A stretch of 64,000 nucleotides of DNA from Hymenobacter persicinus (GTDB taxonomy: Bacteria > Bacteroidota > Bacteroidia > Cytophagales > Hymenobacteraceae). The stretch lies in contig NZ_SEWE01000004.1 in the NCBI RefSeq assembly GCF_004167665.1, forward strand, positions 62,001 to 126,000, in the 5' to 3' direction. This document shows, piece by piece, positions 16,383 to 24,959 of the stretch (its first letter is position 1; each line of letters starts with the position of its first letter). The translations under genes were made by a program, and so were the position numbers. The notes beneath the pieces were generated by a model. That model was given only the letters and a program-made list of their open reading frames with translations. It searched no databases and was not told where the DNA came from.

Positions 16383-16742
16383 CTACCCCTGGGCCTTGTG
16401 CAGGGCCTCAATCTCCTTTTTCATGGTCACCAGAAAGCCGCGCACCTTTTCCAGGCTCTGAATCACGTCGATTTTCTCCTTGAGCTGGGGCCCTTTCTGC
16501 TTGAGCATGTCGCGGGCGCCGGGAATGGTATAGCCGCGCTCCTTGACCAGGTGGTAGATGGTGCGGAAAACGTCGATGTCCTGGGGCGTGTAGAGGCGGT
16601 TGCCCTTCTTGCTTTTGCGCGGGCGCAGCTCCTCAAACTCGGTTTCCCAGAACCGGATCAGCGACGGGGCCACGTTGAACTGGGCCGCCACCTCGCCGAT
16701 GGTGAAGTACTGCTTCTCGATTTCGCGGTCTTTGTAAGGCAT
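16383..16742 (-). CDS. MerR family transcriptional regulator
   Basis: 119 aa from ATG 16742 (MPYKDREIEKQYFTIGEVAA). The N-terminal winged helix is standard for MerR: YFTIGEVAAQFNVAPSLIRFWE, then GNRLYTPQDIDVFRTIYHLV. The C-terminal half is a helical dimerisation coil without effector-binding cysteines, so it is not a metal sensor. This short type is common as a single gene in Bacteroidota. A perfect 12-base palindrome lies 11 bases before the start. Confidence 0.92.
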   Translation of the reverse strand: MPYKDREIEKQYFTIGEVAAQFNVAPSLIRFWETEFEELRPRKSKKGNRLYTPQDIDVFRTIYHLVKERGYTIPGARDMLKQKGPQLKEKIDVIQSLEKVRGFLVTMKKEIEALHKAQG

Positions 16743-16752
16743 GATAATAGAA

Positions 16753-16764
16753 CTCAGATCTGAG
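16753..16764. promoter_or_regulatory. 12-base palindrome, possible operator
   Basis: CTCAGATCTGAG is a perfect palindrome just upstream of the MerR-type gene start. MerR proteins bind dyad sites in promoters, so autoregulation is plausible, but a 12-base palindrome can arise by chance. Confidence 0.3.
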
Positions 16765-16869
16765 AAGGTAGAACTTAGAGACGCCCCAAAAGAGCCAGAG
16801 AAGGTCAAAAAAGCTTGTCAGAACCGGTCTAAGCTCTACGCTCTGATTTCTCACTTCTGTAAAGTCGGC

Positions 16870-16877
16870 TAACTTTG
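16870..16877 (+). promoter_or_regulatory. TAnnTTTG promoter element for alaS
   Basis: TAACTTTG, exact consensus, 88 bases before the alaS start. No clear TTG -33 element. Confidence 0.5.
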
Positions 16878-16965
16878 CCGGCAGCGCCATTCCATCGGAA
16901 AGGCGAAAAGTAGCCAAAATCCCGGCCGCCGCCAATTTCTGCGCCCGTCGTCATCTATATCCGCC

Positions 16966-19650
16966 ATGTCACTGCCCACCGCCAGCCACGTCCGCCAGCA
17001 ATTCCTGGATTTCTTCGCCTCCAAGGGCCACCACATCGTGCCCTCGGCGCCCATCGTGGTGAAGGACGACCCCACGCTGCTGTTCATCAACTCGGGCATG
17101 GCCCCGTTCAAGGATTACTTCCTGGGCAACAAGCCCGCGCCCTACAAGCGCATTGCCGACACCCAGAAGTGCCTGCGCGTGAGCGGCAAGCACAACGATT
17201 TGGAGGAAGTCGGCTATGACACCTACCACCACACCATGTTCGAGATGCTCGGGAACTGGAGCTTCGGCGACTACTTCAAAAAGGAAGCTATTGCCTGGGC
17301 CTGGGAGCTGCTGACGGAGGTGTTTAAGCTTGAAAAGGACCGCCTCTACGTGACCTACTTCGAAGGCGACCAGAAGGACGGCACTGCCGCCGACACCGAA
17401 ACCCAGAATCTGTGGCGCCAATACACCACCGACGACCGGATTTTGCCCGGCAACAAGAAAGACAACTTCTGGGAAATGGGGGATACCGGTCCGTGCGGCC
17501 CCTGCACCGAAATTCACATCGACCTGCGCTCTGAGCAGGAGCGGCAGCAGAAGCCCGGCCGGGAGCTGGTCAATGCCGACCACCCGCAGGTAGTGGAAAT
17601 CTGGAACAACGTGTTCATGGAGTTCCAGCGCCTGGCCGATAAGTCCCTGATCAAGCTGCCCGAGCAGAGCGTGGACACCGGCATGGGCTTCGAGCGGCTG
17701 ATGATGGCCGTGTCGGGGGTGAAGTCGAACTACGACACCGACGTGTTTCAGCCCCTGATTCAGTTCATTGCTCAGGAGGCCGGTATCCAGTACCACGGCA
17801 CGGCCCCGGCCACCGTGAACGACCAGCCGGCCACCGAGAACGAGAAAACCGACATTGCCATCCGGGTTATTGCCGACCACATCCGGACCATTTCCTTCGC
17901 CATTGCCGACGGCCAGCTGCCCTCGAATGTCAAGGCCGGCTACGTGATTCGGCGGATTCTGCGCCGGGCCGTGCGCTACGCCTTTTCGAGCCTGGGCTTT
18001 AAGCAGCCCTTCCTGTACAAGCTCGTGCCGGTGCTGGCCGAGCAGATGGCCGGCATCTTCCCCGAGCTCAAGCAGCAAACCCAGTTTGTGCAGCGCGTGG
18101 TGGAAGAAGAGGAAATTGCCTTCCTCAAAACCCTCGAAAACGGCCTGCGCCGCCTCGACGCCCTGGAAGAAACCGCCCGCCAGAACGGCAACCGCATCGA
18201 CGGCAAAACCGCCTTTGAGCTCTCCGATACCTTCGGCTTCCCACTGGACTTAACAGCCCTCATTGCCCGCGAAAAGGGCCTGAGCGTGGACGAGGAAGGA
18301 TTTAAAAAGGAGCTCGACCAGCAAAAGAGCCGCAGCCGCAACGCCCAGGAAACCGAGCAGAGCGACTGGACCGTAGTGACCGAATCCGACGAGCAGCCGG
18401 CCTTCGTGGGCTACGACCTCGACGAGGCCCCGGCCAAGATTCTGCGCTACCGCAAAACCACCGCCAAGGGCAAAACCGAGTACCAGGTCGTGCTCGACCA
18501 GACTCCGTTCTACGCCGAGTCGGGTGGGCAGATTGGCGACACGGGCTACCTGGTTTCGCCCCTGAGCAAGGTGCGGGTGCTGGACACGAAAAAGGAAAAC
18601 GACCTTATCGTGCACACCGTCCTCGACTTGCCCCAGGACCTGGACGCCGACTTCTCCGCCAAAATTGACCACGCCCGCCGGGAGCTGATCCGCAAAAACC
18701 ACTCGGCCACGCATTTGCTGCAGGCCGCCCTGCGCGAGGTTATCGGCTCGCACGTGCAGCAGAAAGGCTCGCTGGTGAACGAGAAGCTCCTGCGCTTCGA
18801 CTTTTCCCACTTCACCAAGGTCACCGACGAGCAGCTGCGCGAAATTGAGCGGCTCGTCAACCAGCGTATCCGTCAGCAGATTCCGCTCGATGAGCGCCGC
18901 AACGTGCCCATTGCCGAGGCCAAAAACTTGGGCGCCATGGCCTTGTTCGGCGAAAAGTATGGGGAGTTTGTGCGCGTCATCACCTTCGACAAAGACTACT
19001 CCGTGGAGCTCTGCGGGGGCACCCACGTGCGGGGCACCGGCGAAATCGGCTTCTTTAAAATCACTTCCGAAAGCGCCGTGGGCGCCGGCGTGCGCCGCAT
19101 CGAGGCCGTAACCGGCGAAACTGCCGAGGCCTACGTGGACCAGCAGCTCGACTTGCTGGCCCAAGTGCGCGAGGCCCTCGGCAACCCCCAGCATCTGCTG
19201 CCTGGCATTCAGAAGCAGACCGAGGAAATTGCGGCCCTGCGCAAACAGATTGAGCAGTTTGAGCTCCAGAGCCTGAGCCAGCAGAAAGACCAGCTAGCCG
19301 CCCGGGTCAAGCCGCTGAATGGCGTCAACTTCCTGGCCGCCCAGGTGCAGGTAAGCTCGGCCGACGGCCTGAAAACCCTGGCCTACCAGCTGCGCCAAAC
19401 CGTCGACAACCTCGTGCTGGTGCTCGGCGCTGACCTCGACGGCAAGCCCCAGCTGGCCGTGATGCTCGACGACGAAATTGCCAAAGCCGGCAAGCTCAAC
19501 GCCTCCACGCTGGTGCGGGAGCTGGCCAAGGAAATTCAGGGTGGGGGCGGCGGTCAGCCATTCTTCGCCACGGCCGGCGGCAAGAACGCCGCCGGGCTGG
19601 GCGCCGCTATCAGCAAGGCCGAAGCCTTAGTTAGCCAGCAACTGGCCTAG
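16966..19650 (+). CDS. alaS: Alanine--tRNA ligase
   Basis: 894 aa, full length. It attaches alanine to tRNA-Ala and edits mischarged serine and glycine. The class II catalytic core is N-terminal (HHIVPSAPIVVKDDPTLLF, and TGMGFERLMMAVSG as motif 3). The editing domain has the zinc-binding pair HSATHLLQAAL (about residue 578) and LCGGTHVRG (about 683). The C-terminal DHHA1 domain ends with GGGGGQPFFATAGGKN. Preceded by an exact TAnnTTTG element and followed by a strong terminator, so it is transcribed alone. Confidence 0.98.
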   Translation: MSLPTASHVRQQFLDFFASKGHHIVPSAPIVVKDDPTLLFINSGMAPFKDYFLGNKPAPYKRIADTQKCLRVSGKHNDLEEVGYDTYHHTMFEMLGNWSFGDYFKKEAIAWAWELLTEVFKLEKDRLYVTYFEGDQKDGTAADTETQNLWRQYTTDDRILPGNKKDNFWEMGDTGPCGPCTEIHIDLRSEQERQQKPGRELVNADHPQVVEIWNNVFMEFQRLADKSLIKLPEQSVDTGMGFERLMMAVSGVKSNYDTDVFQPLIQFIAQEAGIQYHGTAPATVNDQPATENEKTDIAIRVIADHIRTISFAIADGQLPSNVKAGYVIRRILRRAVRYAFSSLGFKQPFLYKLVPVLAEQMAGIFPELKQQTQFVQRVVEEEEIAFLKTLENGLRRLDALEETARQNGNRIDGKTAFELSDTFGFPLDLTALIAREKGLSVDEEGFKKELDQQKSRSRNAQETEQSDWTVVTESDEQPAFVGYDLDEAPAKILRYRKTTAKGKTEYQVVLDQTPFYAESGGQIGDTGYLVSPLSKVRVLDTKKENDLIVHTVLDLPQDLDADFSAKIDHARRELIRKNHSATHLLQAALREVIGSHVQQKGSLVNEKLLRFDFSHFTKVTDEQLREIERLVNQRIRQQIPLDERRNVPIAEAKNLGAMALFGEKYGEFVRVITFDKDYSVELCGGTHVRGTGEIGFFKITSESAVGAGVRRIEAVTGETAEAYVDQQLDLLAQVREALGNPQHLLPGIQKQTEEIAALRKQIEQFELQSLSQQKDQLAARVKPLNGVNFLAAQVQVSSADGLKTLAYQLRQTVDNLVLVLGADLDGKPQLAVMLDDEIAKAGKLNASTLVRELAKEIQGGGGGQPFFATAGGKNAAGLGAAISKAEALVSQQLA

Positions 19651-19673
19651 AGCCGCCGCAAGCCCAGGAAATG

Positions 19674-19726
19674 TAAGTCCGCCCCTTGCCCGCCCTTCCC
19701 GGCGGCGAGGGGCGGACTTATTTTTT
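19674..19726 (+). terminator. Rho-independent terminator after alaS
   Basis: Inverted arms TAAGTCCGCCCCTTGCCCGCC and GGCGGCGAGGGGCGGACTTA (one T/G mismatch and a one-base offset) followed by six T, 24 bases after the alaS stop. Confidence 0.88.
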
Positions 19727-19890
19727 AAGGGGCAGCTGCACCGCGGCCGTGGCCGGGCGCCGCCGCCAATGGCTGCCCAATGCAATACGATGAATAATAG
19801 TAGCTTTCCAACATACTAGTGGCGGCTAGGAGGCCGCCGGGTAGTTGTGATAGTTCCGGTTCAATAACTCAATCAGTTTAGTAAGCACCT

Positions 19891-20601
19891 ATGGATAAGA
19901 AGTGGATTTTGGGGGCCGGCCTGCTGACGCTGCTGGCCGTTGGCGCTCAGGCGCAAAGCCAACCGGGTAAGGTAGCCTTGCCCGCCACGACCCAGGGCAT
20001 GGCCCCCGGCGAGGTTCGCACGCCCGTAGAATACTTTGACATCACGGGGTGGCCCGTAAAAGACCTCACGTACGCGGCCTTCTATCGCCAGACGACCCTG
20101 CACGGCGACGGCAGCGGAACCGAGCGCCTCTACTATTATCCGTCTGGCCGGCCGCTGATGAGCATTCCCTACGTGCAGGCAGACCGCCGGACCCGGCAGG
20201 GCCTAGTGCAGGTCTGGTACCAAAGCGGGCAGCTGCTCTCGGAGCAGGCCTATGAGGCAGGGCAGCGCCACGGCAGCGGTCAGGCTTTTTACCCGAGCGG
20301 CAAGCTGGAACGCAAGATGGTTTTTGAGCACGGCGTACGCCTGAGCGGCGCCAGTTTCAAGCGCGGGGGCAAAGCCACTGCCTACGGTGAGCCGGCGCCC
20401 GGGGGAGGCTTCCTGGCGGACATTCCCGAGGCGGTAGCAGCCGTGCGCCGGAAGGTTTCGCCTCCGCAGAGCTACCCGGCGCTTCCGGCGGCAACGGCGG
20501 CCCGCCCGGAGAACAGGGATATGCCGTCCCGGGTCCAGGGCAACGAGATGCCGCTGATCCGGGGTGGGGAAGTGCCGGCCCAGCCTACGCGGGTGTGGTA
20601 G
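19891..20601 (+). CDS. Secreted MORN/YwqK-like repeat protein
   Basis: 236 aa with an N-terminal signal peptide (WILGAGLLTLLAVGAQAQ). The centre carries MORN-like repeats of the YwqK type: YYPSGRPLMSIPY, then VWYQSGQLLSEQAYEAGQRH and AFYPSGKLERKMVFEHG. Such repeats form beta-hairpins in secreted Bacteroidota proteins. The C-terminal 80 residues are low complexity (Pro/Arg/Ala). No enzymatic motif. Role unknown, probably periplasmic or surface. Confidence 0.75.
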   Translation: MDKKWILGAGLLTLLAVGAQAQSQPGKVALPATTQGMAPGEVRTPVEYFDITGWPVKDLTYAAFYRQTTLHGDGSGTERLYYYPSGRPLMSIPYVQADRRTRQGLVQVWYQSGQLLSEQAYEAGQRHGSGQAFYPSGKLERKMVFEHGVRLSGASFKRGGKATAYGEPAPGGGFLADIPEAVAAVRRKVSPPQSYPALPAATAARPENRDMPSRVQGNEMPLIRGGEVPAQPTRVW

Positions 20602-20755
20602 CTATTCGCTTGGTTTATAAGTCTCTGCGAGCTTGTTGCGCCGCTAGAAAAATCGTGTTGACGAGAAGAATCCAAGCCTTGCCGCGCCGTAGGTTGCGGC
20701 GGGGCGGGCTACGCTTCGATCTTTCTCTACCGGGCGGGAGCCTAGCCTACTACCC

Positions 20756-20792
20756 AAACTGGGCCGGATAGACTTTCCGGCCCGGTTTTTTT
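20756..20792 (+). terminator. Rho-independent terminator
   Basis: AAACTGGGCCGGA paired with TCCGGCCCGGTTT (one mismatch) around TAGACTT, followed by a run of T. It lies between the MORN-like gene and gatB, nearer to gatB. Confidence 0.85.
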
Positions 20793-20873
20793 GTCCGGCC
20801 GGGGCGGCGGATAGTTTTTATCTTGCAGCCGCTTTGGGGTCCCAACCCGCCCCGACAGCTCATTCTGATTGAT

Positions 20874-22331
20874 ATGGACGAAGAGATAAAAGCCAAATAC
20901 CAGCCCGTTATCGGCCTCGAAGTACACGCCCAGCTGCTCACCCGCAGCAAGATGTACTCCGCCGACGAAAACGAATACGGCGCGCTGCCCAACAATAACC
21001 TGAGCGTGATTACGCTGGGCCACCCCGGCACGCTTCCGCGCGTGAACCGCACGGCCGTGGAGTTTGCCATGAAAATGGGCCTGGCCACCAACTGCCACAT
21101 CACCCGCGACAACCTGTTTGCGCGCAAAAACTACTTCTACCCCGACCTGCCCAAGGGCTACCAGATAACCCAGGACAAAACCCCGATCTGTACCCAGGGC
21201 CACGTCCCGATTCGGCTCCAGGACGGCTCGGTGAAGGAAATCGGCATCACCCGCATCCACATGGAAGAGGACGCGGGCAAATCGATGCACCTGGCCGGGG
21301 ACGTGGAAACCCTCGTGGACCTGAACCGGGCCGGGGTGCCGCTGATTGAAATCGTGAGTGAGCCCGACATCCGCGACGCCGACGAAGCCTACGCCTACCT
21401 GTCCGAAATCAAGAAGCTGGTGGTGTATTTGGGCATCTGCGACGGCAACATGGAGGAAGGCTCCCTGCGCTGCGACGCCAACGTGTCGGTGATGCTCAAG
21501 GGCGCCGACAAGTTCGGCGTCAAGGTGGAGGTCAAGAACATGAACTCCTTCCGCAACGTGCAGCGCGCCATCGAGCACGAAATTGAGCGGCAGATTGCGA
21601 TTCTCGAAGCCGGCGGCACCCTTGACAGCGAAACCCGGGGCTTCGACGCCGCGACGGGCACCACCAACGCCCAGCGCAGCAAGGAAACGCTCAACGACTA
21701 CCGCTACTTCCCCGAGCCGGATTTGCCCCCGCTCATCATCGACGACGCCTGGCTGCACGAAATGCAGGCGGCCCTGCCGGCTTTGCCCCAGCAGCTCTAC
21801 ACCCGCTTCACCGGCGAGCTGGGCTTGTCCGACTACGACGCCTCGGTGCTCACCGACCAGAAGGATATTGCCCTGTACTTCGACCAGATTTCGCGGCTCA
21901 CGCCCAACGCCAAGGCCGCGGCCAACTGGGTGCAGGGGCCGGTGAAGTCGTTCCTGAACGAGCGCGCCCTCACGCTGGCCGACTTCCCGCTCACGCCCCA
22001 GCACCTGGCCGACATCATCGGGCTCATCGACGAAAACAAGGTCAGCCACTCGGTAGCGGCCAAGCAGCTGTTTCCCTACCTGCTTGACCACCCGACCCAG
22101 TCGGCCGCCGCGGCCGCCGAGACCCAGGGCCTGCTCCAGCAGTCGGATGCCGGCGCCCTGGAAGCCATGGTGCAGCAGGTGCTCGACGCCAACCCGGCCA
22201 AGGTGGAGGAGTACCGGGCCGGCAAAAAGAGCTTGACCGGCATGTTTATGGGCGAGCTCATGAAGCTCACCGGCGGCAAGGCCGACCCCAAGCTGGCCAA
22301 CCAGCTGCTGCGCCACAAGCTCGACGCCTAG
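20874..22331 (+). CDS. gatB: Aspartyl/glutamyl-tRNA amidotransferase subunit B
   Basis: 485 aa. Part of the GatCAB complex that converts Glu-tRNA-Gln and Asp-tRNA-Asn to the amidated forms. YQPVIGLEVHAQLLTRSKMY opens the cradle domain. The signature YFYPDLPKGYQITQ, then GITRIHMEEDAGKS and VEVKNMNSFRNVQRAI, are diagnostic; the YqeY-like tail domain is at the C-terminus. The start is ATG 20874; an upstream in-frame ATG would overlap the terminator region. gatA and gatC are not in the window. Confidence 0.97.
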   Translation: MDEEIKAKYQPVIGLEVHAQLLTRSKMYSADENEYGALPNNNLSVITLGHPGTLPRVNRTAVEFAMKMGLATNCHITRDNLFARKNYFYPDLPKGYQITQDKTPICTQGHVPIRLQDGSVKEIGITRIHMEEDAGKSMHLAGDVETLVDLNRAGVPLIEIVSEPDIRDADEAYAYLSEIKKLVVYLGICDGNMEEGSLRCDANVSVMLKGADKFGVKVEVKNMNSFRNVQRAIEHEIERQIAILEAGGTLDSETRGFDAATGTTNAQRSKETLNDYRYFPEPDLPPLIIDDAWLHEMQAALPALPQQLYTRFTGELGLSDYDASVLTDQKDIALYFDQISRLTPNAKAAANWVQGPVKSFLNERALTLADFPLTPQHLADIIGLIDENKVSHSVAAKQLFPYLLDHPTQSAAAAAETQGLLQQSDAGALEAMVQQVLDANPAKVEEYRAGKKSLTGMFMGELMKLTGGKADPKLANQLLRHKLDA

Positions 22332-22397
22332 CCCCAGCTCGAAACTTTCCTCGCCACCGCTGACCCTTGGGCCGGCGGTGGCTTTTCGTTGGTTGTG

Positions 22398-23513
22398 ATG
22401 CCACGTTTCCCTGTAAAGACGTTTGCGGCGCTGCTGGCCCCGCTCGGGTTGGCCGCCTGCCAGCCGGGCAACCCGGAGCGGGCGGCCGAAGCCGGCTACG
22501 AGGTCCGCGGCACGCTCACGCACGCCCCGGCCGGCGCCTGGCTGTACCTGCGCGACACCCGCGGCGCGCAGGTGCGCTACCCCGATTCGGTGCGGCTGGA
22601 TTCGACAGGGCGCTTTACGCTGCGCGGGCGGGTGCCGGAGCCGGCGGTGCTGGGCCTGACCACCGACAAAAAACAGGATCTGCTGCTTGTGCCGCTGGAA
22701 AACGGCGTTCCGCTCGACTTAAGCGCCGACCTGGCCCGGCCCACGGCCACCGAACGGCTGCGGGGCTCGGCGGCGGCGGCTCTGCTGCAGCGGTTTCTGG
22801 GGCTGCGGGCCCGCTACGAGGCGGCCGCCGCGGCCTTGCAGCAGCAGCCCGCCGGGGCGCCCGAGGCTGGCCCCGAGCCCTGGAACCGCATCTGGCGCGA
22901 CTTTACCCGTCATACGTTGGCCCTGGCCCGGCCCCGGCCCGATTCCTACGTGGCCGCCTACCTGACCGCCTACCTCAAGGCCAACCCCGAACTGCACGCC
23001 GCCATCGACTCCCTGACCACGCGCCTGGCCGAAGCCCAGCCCGGGTCACGCTACGTGCGGGAGCTGCTGCGGCACCGGGCCGTGTGGCTGGCCACCACGG
23101 TCGGGCAGGTGGCCCCCGACCTGCGCCTGCCCGGGCCGGATGGCCGGCCCGTGGCGCTGAGCAGCCTGCGGGGGCAGTACGTGCTGCTGGACTTCTGGGC
23201 TTCCTGGTGCGGGCCCTGCCGGGAGCAACACCCCGCGCTGCGCCGGCTCTACGGGCGTTATCATTCCAAAGGCTGGGAAATCTACGGCGTTTCTCTCGAC
23301 GAGTCGGCGGCGAAGTGGACCCGGGCCGTGGCCGCCGACCAGCTGCCCTGGCCCCAGGTGTCGGACCCGCGGGGCTGGCAGAGCCCGGCGGCGCTGAACT
23401 ACGCCGTGGTCACAATTCCGCACTCGGTGCTACTCGACCCGCGGGGCCGTATTCTGGCCCTGGACCTGCGTGGAGCCGCGCTGGAAAAAAAGCTGGCCGA
23501 GCTGCTGCCCTGA
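22398..23513 (+). CDS. TlpA/ResA-like thiol-disulphide lipoprotein (copy 1)
   Basis: 371 aa from ATG 22398. Signal peptide with lipobox LGLAAC, then a DUF4369-like beta domain (YEVRGTLTHAPAGAWLYL), a helical spacer rich in Ala/Arg, and a C-terminal thioredoxin domain. It holds LLDFWASWCGPCREQHP with the CxxC redox pair at about residue 275, and the cis-proline in VVTIPHSVLLDPRG. It acts in the periplasm as a disulphide reductant. The next gene has the same architecture, so the two are tandem paralogues. This copy has a more diverged, GC-driven middle. Confidence 0.9.
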   Translation: MPRFPVKTFAALLAPLGLAACQPGNPERAAEAGYEVRGTLTHAPAGAWLYLRDTRGAQVRYPDSVRLDSTGRFTLRGRVPEPAVLGLTTDKKQDLLLVPLENGVPLDLSADLARPTATERLRGSAAAALLQRFLGLRARYEAAAAALQQQPAGAPEAGPEPWNRIWRDFTRHTLALARPRPDSYVAAYLTAYLKANPELHAAIDSLTTRLAEAQPGSRYVRELLRHRAVWLATTVGQVAPDLRLPGPDGRPVALSSLRGQYVLLDFWASWCGPCREQHPALRRLYGRYHSKGWEIYGVSLDESAAKWTRAVAADQLPWPQVSDPRGWQSPAALNYAVVTIPHSVLLDPRGRILALDLRGAALEKKLAELLP

Positions 23514-23667
23514 CGCGGGCTGACTGCTGCTGCCGGGTGGCGCGGGCACTGCAAAATCCGGCCGGAGGCTTCCTTAATTTTCGCAATCCGGGGCAAATCG
23601 GCAATTTGCAGGCTGAACCCCGTTTTTCTTAACGGTTTGTAAGCCCGTAGCTTGCCCGTACCCCGAG

Positions 23668-24813
23668 ATGAAACCACGAAATATGAAAAGCATACTGCTG
23701 ATTGGTAGCGTATTGGCCATGGCCAACGGCTGCAACCGGGGCGCCAACCCCAGCGCCAGCACCACCGAGGGCGGCTTTCAGGTCAGCGGCCAGCTGACCA
23801 ACGCCCCGGCCGGCACCAAGGTATACCTGGCCGAGCTGACCGAAACCCAGTTTGCGCCCCGCGACACGGCCACGGTAGACGCCCAGGGCAAGTTCACGCT
23901 CCAGGGCACCGCCGCCGAGCCCGGTCTCTACCAAGTCAAGGTCAATGATGCCAACCAGGTGCTGCTGGCCCTGGAAAGCAAAAGCAGGGTCCAGCTCTCC
24001 GGCGACGCCACCAAGCTCACCGAGAACTACACCGTGAAGGGCTCGAAAGACTCCGAGGTGTGGCAGCAGCTCAACCGCAGCATGTTGCGCGCCAAGCAGC
24101 AGATGGCTGGCGTGGAGCAGCGCTACGGGGTGCAGGCCGCCGCCGGCCGCACCGACTCGACCGAGCTGCTCAAAAACAAGTATTTCGCCGTACAGGCCGC
24201 CAACACGGCTGAAATCAAGCAGCTGGTGCGCCAGAACCCGAAGTCGGTGGTATCAGCTTTCGTGGTGGGCAACCTGCTCAACCCCGACGACCAGTTTGCC
24301 TTCGCCGACTCGATGGCCACGGAGTTTAAGAAAACCATGCCCGAGTCGCGCTTCACCAAGGCCCTGGTGGCCCGCCTCGACCCGCTGCGGGCCACGGCCC
24401 GGGGGCAGGTGGCCCCGGAAATCAGCCTGGCGGCCCCGGACGGCAAGCCGGTGGCGCTGAGCAGCCTGCGCGGCAAATACGTGCTGATTGATTTCTGGGC
24501 CTCCTGGTGCGGACCCTGCCGCCAGGAAAACCCGAACGTGGTCAAGGCCTACAAGCGCTTCAAGGACAAGGGCTTCGAAATCTACAGCGTCTCGTTTGAC
24601 CAGGACCGTGGCAAGTGGCTCAAGGCCATCCAGTCCGACGGGCTGATCTGGACCCACGTTTCGGACCTGAAGGGCTGGGAAAGCGCCGCCGGCCAGACCT
24701 ACGGCGTGAAGTCGATTCCACTGTCCATTCTGCTCGACCCCCAGGGCCGCATCATCGACAAAAACCTGCGCGGCGAAGCCCTCGAAGCCAAGCTGGCCTC
24801 GGTGCTGAAGTAG
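23668..24813 (+). CDS. TlpA/ResA-like thiol-disulphide lipoprotein (copy 2)
   Basis: 381 aa. Lipobox LAMANGC, N-terminal DUF4369-like domain (FQVSGQLTNAPAGTKVYLAE), helical spacer with LVRQNPKSVVSAFVVGNLL, and C-terminal thioredoxin fold with LIDFWASWCGPCRQENP and the cis-proline in GVKSIPLSILLDPQG. An internal ATG at 23683 is an equally good start. It follows copy 1 by 154 bases and ends at a strong terminator. Likely function is reducing periplasmic disulphides, for example in cytochrome maturation. Confidence 0.92.
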   Translation: MKPRNMKSILLIGSVLAMANGCNRGANPSASTTEGGFQVSGQLTNAPAGTKVYLAELTETQFAPRDTATVDAQGKFTLQGTAAEPGLYQVKVNDANQVLLALESKSRVQLSGDATKLTENYTVKGSKDSEVWQQLNRSMLRAKQQMAGVEQRYGVQAAAGRTDSTELLKNKYFAVQAANTAEIKQLVRQNPKSVVSAFVVGNLLNPDDQFAFADSMATEFKKTMPESRFTKALVARLDPLRATARGQVAPEISLAAPDGKPVALSSLRGKYVLIDFWASWCGPCRQENPNVVKAYKRFKDKGFEIYSVSFDQDRGKWLKAIQSDGLIWTHVSDLKGWESAAGQTYGVKSIPLSILLDPQGRIIDKNLRGEALEAKLASVLK

Positions 24814-24877
24814 GTTTGTAGGTAATCGTTGTTGGTTTCTGGTTTTGTTGTGCTAGGCTAAGCACTAACTGAGTATC

Positions 24878-24915
24878 AACAAAGAAGGCTCGTCAACTGA
24901 CGATCCTTCTTTGTT
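24878..24915 (+). terminator. Rho-independent terminator
   Basis: AACAAAGAAGG and CCTTCTTTGTT arms with an inner GTC/GAC pair, 64 bases after the thioredoxin gene. The U-tract is interrupted (TTCTTTGTT), so strength is moderate. Confidence 0.75.
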
Positions 24916-24959
24916 ATGCCAACACCGCAACGATGCTAACAGCTAACCACTACCGCGGC

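Noticed and set aside
20742-22523. 593-codon antisense open frame over gatB
   Set aside because: A shadow of gatB caused by high GC third positions; composition is His/Gly/Val-rich with no domain.
23593-23609. Inverted repeat GCAAAT-N5-ATTTGC before the second thioredoxin gene
   Set aside because: Short arms and no T run; not convincing as a terminator or operator.
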